Origin: Lepas anatifera
Taxonomy: Eukaryota; Arthropoda; Thecostraca; Lepadidae
Reading direction: 5' to 3'
Assembly: GCA_034440635.1 (NCBI GenBank)
Contig: JAOTON010001700.1
Span: forward strand, 248,001-312,000
DNA: 64,000 nucleotides
A model generated the notes under the pieces. It was given only the letters and a program-made list of their open reading frames with translations, was not told the origin of the DNA and did not search any database. The position numbers were made by a program, and so were the translations under genes. Positions 25,071 through 35,939 of the stretch are shown one piece after another (the stretch's first letter is position 1; every line of letters begins with the position of its first letter).

Positions 25071-26414
25071 TGAGTGGAAATACACTGAAAGCGAACTAAT
25101 TTCATAGATAGAAAATTCAAAACAATATCCTCTGCAGTTTAAGGTCAAGGTCATTCAGGGTCACTGACCGATGACGTAACCATGTGACATATTCCCAGTA
25201 ATGTACAATATGACAAGCAGTATAGCAACCCTTGGCCGGGAAATGAGGGTTCGAACTTGAAAAAGGACATTTTGAACTTGACATGCGACCTTGACTTCGA
25301 CATTGGGTATCCTTGCCTGAGAAATCATTGCAAAAATGCATCATGCTTAGTAATTCTATTTGACCAAAAACACTCGCGGTCAATGAATTTGAGAATGATT
25401 ATGTATGAGAATGTGCGCACAAATCTCCTTAGGTTATATAACATTATGATTGTATGCACGTCGGGCCCCTTCGGTGCTGCAAGAGGATATAAGGAGGATT
25501 CGCCATCGTGAGCCTAGAGAGGCAAGGGGGTGATAGCCTATCATCCCTTTAGATAATTTTTGACAGATAGAATTTTTGTATGAATGGCTTTATTGGTGAT
25601 TATGTGGATGACCTTACTGATGTCTTTTTATTGGTGATTTAATGGAGCAATTGGTATTTTCATCAATGTGCCACTTCAACATAAGCGCTATATATGTGCT
25701 TAACCTTAAGAAAGTTTATGTTTTGGGAAGTGTTTTTTATGGTACATTGGTAAAAAAAATTCACCCAGGTAAGTGCTCCATTTTGAATGACAATATTTTA
25801 CTGGTTTTCAGAAGATCGGGCGGCACCAGCTTTACTGCTTATTGCTGCAAAATTAAATATCTAAAAAGAACAGTCTGCGGTCGAGCGCTGTTTTGCAACA
25901 CGGCCTGACAATATGTGATTAGAATACCTTGTCGGTGTTCGCTAATATCTCACCCCAAGGAAATTTGAAATATGACTTAGAGAGCCAATGTGTGTTGGAC
26001 ATAGCGAATTACATGAAAGCAGTCGCAATCTGATCCCCAAAACCCTGCCAAAAGGCGAGGGGTTACCTGGGTACGTCGCTTGACCTCGGCTATTTTGGTA
26101 CACCCCAACAATTACCCAAATTGCTTCACCGCTGGAAAGTTACCTATGAACTCCTCTCTCGGAACAAAAAAAATCCTTCATGAAAACGAAATTATGGTTG
26201 CCAATGGCAAAAGCTGTGTGACTTCGTTCTTGGGGGTTTTCACGCGTTCATTGCGATGACTATTTCGTGCCCATCAGATTATATGATGAATGCATTGTTG
26301 GTGGATGAGCACTGTATCTGGTCGTCAATGGGTGGATGTGGGCAGTGGCACCCCCCAGGTTTGGTGACTTATAATTTTTGTTTACTGTTTTCTATAAATC
26401 CACACTCAGTTTAT

Positions 26415-26443
26415 ATTTATATATATATATATATATATATATA
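26415..26443. repeat. (TA)n microsatellite
   Basis: About 14 TA dinucleotides in a row. It is in intergenic DNA and gives a spurious IYIYIY frame. Confidence 0.9.
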
Positions 26444-27949
26444 AATTATTCGTGTGAGTCAGGAGAATACGTTTCTAGCTTTTTGAAATCAGTGTTCGCC
26501 AAACAAAAAAGCTAAATATATTCCTAGCATGATGTCCAAAACACGATTGGTGGAAGGATTCATATTTCTGTGGGTGCTTGGACAACCCCATTGAAACGTT
26601 CTAGTGTTGTTGAAATATAGGTACTTAATTTTCTCGTATTCTTCATTTCAATGATTTTGAATAGGATTTGCTCATCAACAGGCATGTGAGAACCTAAAAC
26701 TCACTTTGAATTATGCTATCACATTTTATTATGGTGATCATTGACATTGTTTCAAATTTGAGTACCCCCAATCATTATCAAGAATCCGTGCCCCTGGTTC
26801 GTGGATTGCACCCAACTCAGGCTGGAATGGTAGGTAGGAAGCTGATACCATAGGTAGATCCAAGGGTCAAGGGGGACACTTTCCCCTGATCGATCCTCAG
26901 CGCCCCAGTGAAAGATCGATGACGCGCCCTAAAATTTCACTTCCCCTCAGGATGCGAGTATTGGCGCCTCTGCAATAGGATTTGGCACCCATCTGACAAA
27001 TTTTTCCGCCCAAAAAGTGCTCATCCCACCTGGTACAGATGGCACCTCTCGACCATGTGCCCATCCCGATAAAAAATCATGCATCCGCCTAAGGGGACAC
27101 CGTGGACAGAGGAATAAAGGGGAGTATGTTATTCGTTAACATATTTTCTTGAGTCTTAGAGCACTGCAGTTGCAGAGGCTATATGTGGTTAAACAATTTT
27201 TCAAATTTACTTGGGGCTCCATTTACGTTACAACAGTGTTCAGCATTAACTGTATGATAAAAGAAAGCTAGAGCGAGGGCGAATAAGAGTACGCAAGAGA
27301 TGAGAGCAAGCAGATATTTTGGTTACTTAGCAAACACTGAGGTGGTGGAGGCCTAAGTATAAGATAGCTAAACCAGTGGCTTGGCTGCTAAAAAAAATTG
27401 GAGATGCCTTTGTTCTTTCCGCGAGGGCACGTAGCAAATTCGGTTATTTGGTACCCTTGATATTATATCAAGAGACCAGGGAAACTTGTATACCCTGCTC
27501 CTAGTACCAAGAGTTTCTGCTTAGGGAAGAACAGGGAGAGTGGTATCATGGACAAGTTGTATCAGAGCGATTTTTCCCAAAACTATCCAAGAGATGGAGC
27601 TTCCGACACGACCAGATGATGCGGCATGCGGTCCGGCAGCTTTCCTCATACTGTCGTCTGCTTGGCTTGGCACGTTTCGCGGTGAGTGCAGAAAATGTGT
27701 TTTCGGGGTGTCATTCTGTAAAATTTCGTCGTAAGAAAATGTGTGTTTTTGTCATTCAGATGATCACGAATCGGTAGGATCGCTGTAGAAGTGGTAAGGG
27801 TAGATTCTAAGGCTTCGTGCGTGAGAAGAATTTTCTGGGCTGGCCACTGGTTGTTGAGCACGAGGACGTTTACTTCCAATATGGGAGGGTGGTACATGTT
27901 GCATCAGGGCCAGGTGGGGTATGTTGTAACAGTGATTCAACTCACCCCA

Positions 27950-28130
27950 ATGTACAGTCAGCTCATTAGGAGTGTCGCCGAAGATTCGTTTTTTCCAAAA
28001 ACACTATATTATTATGACAAGTGGCCATAGCGAAAAAATAGGTAAATATATTTTTGCTGCAATAAGTGCGGGTCAGGATACGTGCACTGATGGAATGAAA
28101 GCAAAAACAAAAATCAAAGTCTAACAAGTC
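27950..28130. repeat. Left copy of a direct repeat flanking the GGGCCC array
   Basis: Shares GGAGTGTCGCC, TTCCAAAAACACTATATTAT, GATGGAATGAAAGCAAAA and AAGTCTAACAAGTCC in the same order with 28910-29090. Confidence 0.75.
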
Positions 28131-28309
28131 CGGTGACGAATCTAGGATTTCGTTAGGGGGCAGGCTCGGGAGACGGGTGCCGAATCTGAGGGGCACCAAT
28201 TTACCACCCAATAGTCGGCTAGTGTCGAGGAAAAACCACATTTAAAAACGTATTTGTAAATGCTTATTTTCATGAAAGCTACTTTTAAGTGCGACATGGT
28301 GGCTACCCT

Positions 28310-28870
28310 GAGCTAATATTGAGTCCCCTCAGCTGATCTGGGACCGCTTTAGATAACCAGGCCCTCACACTGAACTTGAATGTGTCGCCACTGAAGCCTT
28401 CTGAGCTTTTCGGGGCCCTGGGCTGTTCTGGGACCGTAAAAGAGTATTGTACAGGAGCTTACTGGCTTGGCCTTAGATCCTTCGCTGCTTTGGGGCCCCT
28501 AAGCTAAAAATAACCCTTTAGTGAAATTATTGTGGCAGCCATGAGCTGGTCTAGGTCCCGTGAGAGGATTTACTTAAGAGGCCTCTGGTTTGGTCGTAGG
28601 GCCCCTAGCTGGATTAGTGTCCCTTGAGCTGGCAAGGGCCCCTTGGACTGGTATCGTGTTTGTTTAACTGATATAGGCCCCTTTAGCTTGTTTGGGGCCC
28701 GTTGTGCGTATCTGGGCCCCATGAGATCGTCGAGACACCCAGCTTGTCTGGCCATCTTAGCTTGTATGGGCCTCCTGAGCTGCTTGGGGCCCCTCAGCGT
28801 GTCTAGGCCCCATGAGTTGAAGGTTGGCCCCCTGGGCCAATTTTGGGCCCCTGAGCTTATTTAGGACCTG
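28310..28870. repeat. GGGCCC-rich degenerate array (locus 2)
   Basis: Blocks such as GGGGCCCCT, GGCCCCTT and GGGCCCATGAG return every 25-35 nt, often followed by AGCTTG or GAGCTG. Spacing and sequence vary too much for an ordinary minisatellite. Two related direct repeats of about 170 bp flank it. Confidence 0.6.
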
Positions 28871-28909
28871 TTTAAATGGGTAGGCACCCCACACTGGCTA
28901 CGCTGCCTA

Positions 28910-29090
28910 TACAGCTTATTAGGGGTGTCGCCACAGACTCATTTTTTTCCAAAAAACACTATATTATCACATTTAGCCACGACGAAAAATTAGGTAAAAA
29001 AATTTTGCTGTCAAAATTGTGGGCCAGGATAAGTGCAAGACAGGCCGCGTTGATGGAATGAAAGCAAAATAAAAAATTCAAGTCTAACAA
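28910..29090. repeat. Right copy of the direct repeat
   Basis: Matches 27950-28130 in order and orientation, with small insertions (for example GACAGGCCGCG). The pair, 0.95 kb apart, brackets the GGGCCC-rich DNA like short terminal repeats or a segmental duplication. Confidence 0.75.
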
Positions 29091-30318
29091 GTCCCGAGAA
29101 GTTATGGCCACATCCCTGCCTGCACTTCACAAATTCGAGAGACACCCCTGCTCGCCCCCCGCCTCCCACTTCCCACGTCCATGCAATTCATCCGTATCCC
29201 TGGTGCAACCCTTCCCGTAACTATTGTTAGAGGATTACTTAGTCCATAACTAATACGTTTAGGCTTTTCAGATTGAACAGTTGCAGATTTAACAGACTTT
29301 AGCCCTGACTAAAGTCTGCTGGTACCTAGTCAAGAATTTGCCCCTTTCGACACATTGCGTTGGTTTCTTTGTTCCAAACGGGTCAATTTTACACTTGGAC
29401 AGTTGATGTTTCGTTTGCGTTTTTCGTTGTCATGATTTTCGTATTGCATTAACCATAGCTTTGTGCAATAAAATACATGTTTATAATTATATTTTAAATT
29501 CGTTGAAAGCTGTTCTCACGGCCATGATCGGTAGCAGCCACAGTCTCCGAAACGTGACACACTGATGTGTCGTTTCGGTGTCACTTAACGTCTGATGTGT
29601 CACTTAACCCACCATGTGATACTACTCACTCAACCGGTGGGCTAAGTTGTATCAAGTGAAAAGGTCCATTCGCCGGGCAGTTGGAGGAAAACCAGTAAAT
29701 ATTAGGAAAACAATTAATTGGTAAAAGGAAGCCAAAGGCTGCAGCTACAAGATGGTATTAAAATTACGAGGCCATCCCAAGTAGTTACGAAATTAATGGA
29801 CCTGGATTAAAAACTGATACAACCCACCCCACCCTCCCCTAAGTTCTGTAATCAGTAAGAAAGCTGAACTAGAACTGTGTCCCAGGACTGGGGCCCACGA
29901 TAAATGCATGCCAAAATTTGCATGAGGACTTGCTTCCAAAAGGTGCATGTTTGGTAAGAGTACGCAGCAGGCCGTCGTGCAAGAGTAGGCACGCTTAGGA
30001 GATAAAGGCACTTATTTTCGCTCGGGACAGAGTGCATAATTAATATTTGGGAAGATAAACATTGCAGTATTAATAATTTTTTGGGGCTCATCGACACAAC
30101 AAGTGCCAGGGTCATATAGCATCGCCAAATATTTCCCTATTGGAACGGTTCCTAGGGATCCAGGTACCGATGCGTACCTACTCTCATCTCCTCTTCTGTG
30201 TACTCTTACCGAACCACTCTGGTAAGAGTGCCTACGTAACGTTTTATTCATTTTGGGATCGTAATGAGTTACTGGTTGAATCAGCAAACTAAAACAAGAA
30301 CCATACATAGGCATCACC
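29091..30318. other. Intergenic DNA, nothing recognised
   Basis: Repeated TGTGTCACTTAAC/TGATGTGTC words occur at 29560-29610. No gene is visible. Confidence 0.4.
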
Positions 30319-31297
30319 TGGGGTTTTCCGGCGGCACCAAAAAGGCGGTGCGAAGCGCCGCCGTACTTGGCACACGTTATCCTTGATCAATTCGGCAACT
30401 TTTCCCAAAAATTTCAGGTCGGGTCATCTCAGGTCAGTTCACCAGTGAAGGTCAAGTGACCTAACCTCCAAAAAAAGTTTGGGATATCATAAGCAAGAAT
30501 AGGATTAGTATATCCAATTGAAACTCATCACGTGATGGGTCATCCGAGCGCTACAAACAACATTCCGATATTTTTATATTGATGACTTGGAGCCAGATAC
30601 GGACCATGGCCTCTCCATTGAAAATGTATTGAAAAAACGGGAATTTGGCAAAAAAATGGCTCACTTTATGTAGACACAACTCCGAATACCTTCACATTAT
30701 TCAAATCGTAATATCTCGGGCTCCTTCTCAGGTTCACGCTGCAATTTTAGGCCTGTGACCTCTGAGAGGTCATCTGGGGTTACTAAAGCAGGTTTTCAGA
30801 CTTGGGTCGATACATTTGTAAGAGAATGTGATAAAACTTTCATCTTGATACGATTACGTTTGTATTGTATTTGCGAGTCGATTGATATATGCATATTGAC
30901 TATGCTATGCCAAATGATGGCATTGACCTGACCTTTGGCCAGGTCGTTTTTGCTTTGATCTCGTATAGTCATATCATACATTATTCGATTTGCTGTAACG
31001 AGAGGAAGCGAATGGTGCCTAAAAATTGATTCTAGCTCAACTCTGTCGGACGTCAGAGCCCTAAACCCTTCAATAACATGTCACCTTTTTTTGGTCTGTC
31101 ATGACCTAAGTATTGAACTTAGGCAAAAATAGCTCATGTAGTTGCTTCTTGAATTTTTTTGTGAGTTTTCTACCAGCTTTTGCATTTTTTGCTATCCCGC
31201 ATTGGAGCCGAATTCGAAGGAGGGGAGGTTTTATCCCCCCTCCCCCACCGGGGCGAAGGTGGCTCGGAGACCTGCCGGGTCGAGCGTTGAGTGTAGG
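30319..31297. mobile_element. Family C element, inverted diverged copy
   Basis: GAAGCGCCGCCGTACTTGGC at 30354 and the following AGGTCA-rich stretch match the reverse complement of 45840-45930. The right part (CCCCACCGGGGCGAAGGTGG, ending near 31297) matches the other end. Terminal sequence is eroded on both sides. Confidence 0.6.
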
Positions 31298-32029
31298 CTC
31301 TTGCTAGGACTTCTCTTAATCGTAAAAGGCTGAATGACCTGCCCGCCGTTCAGAGAGGATGACTTGCCCGTGATTTTCTTTTTGAAATTATTTCGGCTTG
31401 CACTCAGCGGCTCAAATCCCTCCCAGCTCCTCCTCCCTCTTCCCCTTCACCCACACGCCTCACGTCCTCCGGCCTGACCGAGACCCTAAGCCGCGACTCC
31501 TGTGGTATGTCAACAGGGGGGATCGGTGTTTGTTCAAATCTGCTCGGACCGTCTGTAATGGGACGGACACGCCGAATGGTGAAATGCGGTGTCCTAATCT
31601 GTATGGCTATATAATCTCGATTGGTAACAGAATTACACAATCCTGTGATGGGTGTGCAGTCATTTTTCTGTTGCAAGTATCAGTTTTATGCCAAAGTTTC
31701 TTCCATAACCTGTACATCAAACGGCCCCCTAAAGTGATGATTCTGAGCGCGCCCCTGCGGCCCATCACCAGCTGGGGCAAAAACATCCCATTTTTGAATA
31801 GCAGTGTCATCTTGGGGCTAAAGGTGAAACTCATACATACGCAGTCTTTAGCAGAGGGTAGCACTCCCGCTACTGCCGCAAATGGCACACCATGAGGAAC
31901 CCTCAGAACTCCAGATGAGGTACTTGCCCACTCAGGACCCGCAAAACCTTACGCAATTTTCAGGGCGAAATTTATAGTCCCCAAGCGGATCCCCTTGGTG
32001 GCCTGTGCAGCGTAGGGGTTAAAAACTGT
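31298..32029. other. Unassigned open frame region
   Basis: A plus-strand frame of 165 codons (31398-31895) and a minus-strand frame of 93 codons overlap here. Neither shows a known domain, signal peptide or repeat, and composition is like the surrounding non-coding DNA. I regard them as chance frames. Confidence 0.35.
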
Positions 32030-32535
32030 TTATACAATTCAGAAGACCCACGAAAGTCTGCGCGGGCCCCGTAACAGCTTGGGGGCCGTATGATTCATGA
32101 ACGGTCCAGCAAAACTACAGGGGCCCGCAAAATTGTGCTTTAGCCCCCTCAACGTTCGAATATATGTTCGCAACTTCAAAGGCCCGTATAACTTCGGAGT
32201 TGGACGAGTGCCATCAAAAGTCTTACACAATTTTGCGACCTGGTCATTTTCAGATTAAGAAATATCACAACTCCCGGGATCCGCGCAAATTTAGCTGGCG
32301 CCCGTGAACGCTGGGGGGCCCGCAAACACGTGAGTGGGGCATGGACAACTCTATGGGCCCGCAGAACATTAGGTCGGCCCGTGCCCCATTAGGGCCGAAT
32401 AGATTCTAGGAGACTGTGCAGTTTCCAGGTTTCAAACATCTCACACAAATTTGAGGGCCCGCATGAGGTTTGCGTGGGAGTCCGTATTTCCTCGGGGGGC
32501 TCGTGTTATCGTGGGCCCGCACAATCTCAGGTCTG
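32030..32535. repeat. GGGCCC-rich degenerate array (locus 3)
   Basis: GCGGGCCCCGTAA, GGGGGCCGTATGATTCATGA, CAGGGGCCCGCAAAATT and GAGGGCCCGCATGAG recur at about 30-nt spacing. Several words are shared with 19660-19760 (GTATGATTCATG / GTAAGATTCATG; GCAAAACT). Confidence 0.55.
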
Positions 32536-32697
32536 ATAAAACTACCAGATTACTATCACCGCTTTATATGGTGGTTGTAGGCATTGTTTCCTATTTCGAC
32601 ACCCCAATTTTTTTATTCCGCATCCCTGTTCAGATGCGCTATGTTTGTGCTTTTGAATGAAATTTGGTTTTTACTTAAATGTTGCATATTTGAGCTC

Positions 32698-32740
32698 CTG
32701 ATGAAGCTATAAAAGCGAAACGTTTAGCTAATTGGTGATT
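32698..32740 (+). ncRNA. Candidate hammerhead-ribozyme-like core
   Basis: CTGATGA (32698-32704), a short stem GCT/AGC around ATAAA, and GAAAC (32717-32721) have the order and spacing of the hammerhead catalytic core with helix II. CGTTTA following it can pair with TAAATG about 13 nt later as helix III, but the expected UH cleavage dinucleotide is offset by one base. Cores of this kind are known at the ends of Penelope-like elements. Activity is doubtful. Confidence 0.35.
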
Positions 32741-32779
32741 AAATGGTTCAAGTAATATTACAATTTTAACGAACCTAAG

Positions 32780-33540
32780 CCTTCAACTATGCGCTTCTGT
32801 GGCCTGGGTGGTAGTTTGGGTGTCGTTCAAATGTTTCAGAATACACCCCGTGGCGACTAGCAAAAATAAACGAAAAGTCCAGCCACTCATGTTCAATCCA
32901 ACTGACTGTAAGGGGGAACAGGAGTACACACAGTCCAGACAGACGGTGCGTAGGATATAGGGGCTGGCTGAGGCAGCGACGTTCGGTAAACAAATTTTAA
33001 AATATGATACAACTTTGTTCTGAAAACCTGCCGGCACGAGCGTAAGTGTATCCTTGCCGTTCTGGGAGCATCTTATTAAGTAGGCCTTGAACAAACGGAG
33101 TCCCGTACGTTAGTTCGCGCTTCACAACATTTAAACGATACCAATGATATAGAAGCCATCATATTTGAGGAAAAACGTAAGGGCTCCCGTTCGAAAATTC
33201 AGATGGCCATAACGCGAAACACGAGAGCGAGGAACAACGGACACGTCCGAGTTTATAACCGGCGAGTTGGCCCTATCTGAAACGTGATCTTTATCAGCAG
33301 CCTCACCTGTGAGGCTCGAAATACTACGAAACATCCTCCTGTGAACGGTACTGGCAGGTGTACAGACAACTCCCTCATCCGTTATGGGAGCGAATGACGA
33401 CCTGCACGGCCGCTGAACTCGGTTCCTGCAAACCGCTGCCGTGTACGTGTTTGTAAACTGCCAGTTCCCGAATACCAATAGAGATCTGCATTAAAACTTC
33501 CACAGCGTCCAGTCCCTAATATCAGCGGAAGCAAATACAA
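32780..33540. other. Region downstream of osa, unassigned
   Basis: A minus-strand frame of 115 codons (33131-33478) and one of 103 codons (32783-33094) are open but unrecognised. A short palindrome AGCCTCACCTGTGAGGCT lies at 33299-33316. It could contain an exon of the next gene or remains of an element. Confidence 0.3.
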
Positions 33541-33820
33541 AGAACTCTAACCAACAGATGAACATTTATTCCGTAAACCGACCTCAGGCATCCCCAAGCA
33601 CTCCCACCAAAATCTCAGTCAGTCATGATCTCACCCAAATCACACACGTACACGCCGTGATACAAGCTCGCATTCGCACACCCGGTCAGTCGCGCGCTTC
33701 ACACACAGACAGCATACTATACACGCACACTATGAATACAGCCGATGTACGATGAGTGACAGCGGTCGGTGCGGTGCGGGGCGGCGCGGCGCCACGGCTA
33801 CCCTCCATAGTCCGTCTCGG
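33541..33820 (-). other. osa: osa 3' UTR (inferred)
   Basis: About 250-280 nt lie between the osa stop and the first canonical poly(A) signal. The part next to the stop is GC-rich (33760-33810); the rest is CA-rich. Cleavage would be expected within about 10-30 nt beyond the signal. The end is inferred from the hexamer alone. Confidence 0.5.
33565..33570 (-). terminator. osa: Poly(A) signal AATAAA for osa
   Basis: TTTATT on the plus strand reads AATAAA on the minus strand, about 250 nt downstream of the osa stop codon. It is the first such hexamer I see after the stop. Confidence 0.55.
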
Positions 33821-35939
33821 CTACAACGTCGGCTGGGACAGCAGGTATAACACCTGCGAGAGGGTGGCTGCCACACGCTGGTCCAGAATCTGCGAGGTGA
33901 CCAGGGCCAGCAGACGGTGCTCGCAGCGGCGCAGCGGCGGCCCGCTGTCCGGCAGTCGAGCCAGGCTCAGCAGCAGCGCCGCCGCCCGGCCGAGCATGTC
34001 CAGACTGGTGCCCATCAGGTCGGGGTTGTCACGCAGCGCATTCACGCCCTGCGCCGACGCCACGCTGAGGGCGCTCTGCTCGGCCGCCTCCACGAAGCGC
34101 ACCAGAGTGGCGATGAAGCCCGGCGTGCGCACCGCCAGCAGGCGGGCTATCCTCTCGTCGACGGCGGCGAGCGCGTGCAGCAGCGTCAGCGCCATCTCCC
34201 GCCGCACCTGGTGTTCGGCAGAGGCGGTCCAGCCGGCGGCCAGCCGGCAGACCCGCTCCCACCGCCAGCCGGGAGGCGTCGCCAGCAGCAGGTCCACGTT
34301 CTCCGGGTGGACGCAGAGGCGGCACAGCGCCTCCAGCGCCAGCAGCTGGGGACAGGCCGAGCCGGAGGCGGTGGGCAGAGGGTCGGCGGCGTAGGCGGCC
34401 GGACACTGCAGCCAGTGGAGCAGGCCATCCAGCAGCGGTCGCACCACGCTGTTCCGAGTAGCCGCCCAGCCGCAGCTGGCCGCAGATGTTGGTGAGAGTG
34501 ACCAGGGCGGCCTCGTGCAGCGCCGGCAGCTGCGGCGCCCACCACTCGTCGCCGGCCAGCGCCGGGCAGGGCTCCCGCAGGTCGGCGTCCTCGTCACGGT
34601 CGTAGTTGCTGTGGCGGCCGGCGGCGCGGGCCGGATGGGTGTGGTGAAGCTGCAGCAGGTCCCCCAGCAGGGAGAGCACGGCCGGCTCCCGCGACAACTC
34701 AGCCTCATTGCCCGGCACGAAGGACAAGTTACGCAGCACGGTGCAGGCAGCCAGACAGCGCGCCGAGATGTTCTCCTGCGTCTCGGACGTGAGGAAGAGA
34801 CTGGACTCGTCGCGCTGTTGGCACTCCTCTTCCTCGTCCTCTGGCCGGGGTCGCTTCAGCGATCCGGACGGGTCGCGAATCTCCAGACGGCTCACTGGCG
34901 AGGCCTTCTCGACAGCCTTATCTGATGCCGAGTCTTTGTCGGCCGGTGATTGTACACCGTTCACCACGTCCTCGCTTTTCACAGTCTCACTGTCCGACTC
35001 ACACTTCACAGTCACTTGTTGGCCCTCGGCCTCGGCCTCGGTCTGGACGGCCGCCGGCTCGGGCGGCTCGGCCTTCACGGCGGCGGCGGGCGTGGAGTCG
35101 GCACCGCTGCCGGTCTCCGCACCTTCACTGCCGCCAGTCACATCGGGAGGATCCTGCGCCGCCGGACCGGACCTCCTCAGACGCTCCAAGAAAAAGTTCG
35201 GCGCCTCGAATCCGGCTAGTCTCTCGTCACTAGGCGGTTTCACTGCCGGCTCTTCGTCCGTCTCCATCTTCTCCTCCTCGCCGTCGGACTCCTTCTTCAC
35301 CTCCACCTGCTGCGGCTCCACAATCCTGCCGTCGGCCAGGCGGCGCTGGTACGGCACCCGGCCCGACTCCACCTTCATGTGGGTCAGCACGTGGTCCCAG
35401 GCCGAGTCCACGCCCAGCACGTCGGCCTCCCAGGCGCGGCGGCGGTCCGAGACCAGGATGGCGTTCTGGCAGTCGGCCAGCTCCACCGGCCGGCCGCAGC
35501 GAGTCAGCCGGCTGAAGTCGCGGCCCGCCAGCAGCCGCCGCTTGTCGCCCGGCTCGGCCGGCCGCACGCTGCCCAGGTCCGGCTCCGGCTCGTCCTCCGG
35601 GTCACCGGTGCCCTCGTACCACTGTCCTGCGGCTGGCCGGCGCGCGAACATGGCTGCCAGCGAGGTGCGGAAGTGCTGCAGCAGCGCCGCCAGCAGGCCC
35701 GGCATCCGTGCCAGGCCCAGCCAAGAGACGGCCGTGTCGTCGAACGTCAGGATCTGGAGCACGTCCAGCGCCCAGCGGCTCTCGGCCAGCTGGCCGGAGC
35801 GGAGCGCCAGCGTCAGCCGCCAGCCGTCGACCGAGCCCAGGTCGGCGCGGGTGCCGCGTCTGCGGCGCGCCAGTACCGGCAGCGTCGCCTCCACGCTGTC
35901 CGGCGGGAAGGCCGGCCGCAGGTAGGCCGCCGGAACCGT
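33821..35939 (-). CDS. osa: osa terminal exon, BAF250_C domain, with a frame break
   Basis: The acceptor is GTGTTCTCAG above 35939 and the TAG stop is at 33821-33823. The first residues lead into FPPDSVEATLPVL and LAESRWALDVLQILTFDD, which are diagnostic of BAF250_C, the armadillo-like C-terminal domain that docks on the BAF core. An acidic insert follows (about 34850-35310), with KRPRPEDEEEE and several VKxE motifs. Then come NLSFVPGNEAELS, EWWAPQ and LVTLTNICGQL. Here the frame changes near 34447-34458: homology continues one frame over as PLLDGLLHW, LCVHPENVDLLLATPP and the C-terminal LSQPTL. LXXLL-type motifs (LAALL, LGDLL, LDGLL) occur, as known for ARID1. The break equals one extra base, and may be an assembly error or a real frameshift. 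Confidence 0.93.

Larger units (their letters stand above)
24181..27949. other. Intergenic DNA
   Basis: Contains a CCTGGATCTGCCC MITE-end-like sequence near 24440, the tRNA-like 24655-24735, the AATAACGG repeat, scattered AGGTCA words at 25138-25170 and 25285, and (TA)n at 26415. A fragment at 26850-27100 (GGTAGATCCAAGGGTCAAGG ... CATCCGCCTAAGGGG) looks like an eroded hAT-type MITE. Confidence 0.4.

Noticed and set aside
28910..29090. LTR of a retrotransposon
   Set aside because: The paired 170-bp direct repeats lack TG...CA ends and the 0.95 kb between their starts has no gag-pol, primer-binding site or polypurine tract that I can see.
31398..31895. 165-codon plus-strand gene
   Set aside because: No domain, no splice pattern, composition like its surroundings and lying between degraded repeats.
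33756..34495. Plus-strand frames of 192 and 212 codons
   Set aside because: Antisense to the C-terminal part of osa; Arg/Ser-rich composition is typical of shadows of GC-rich exons.
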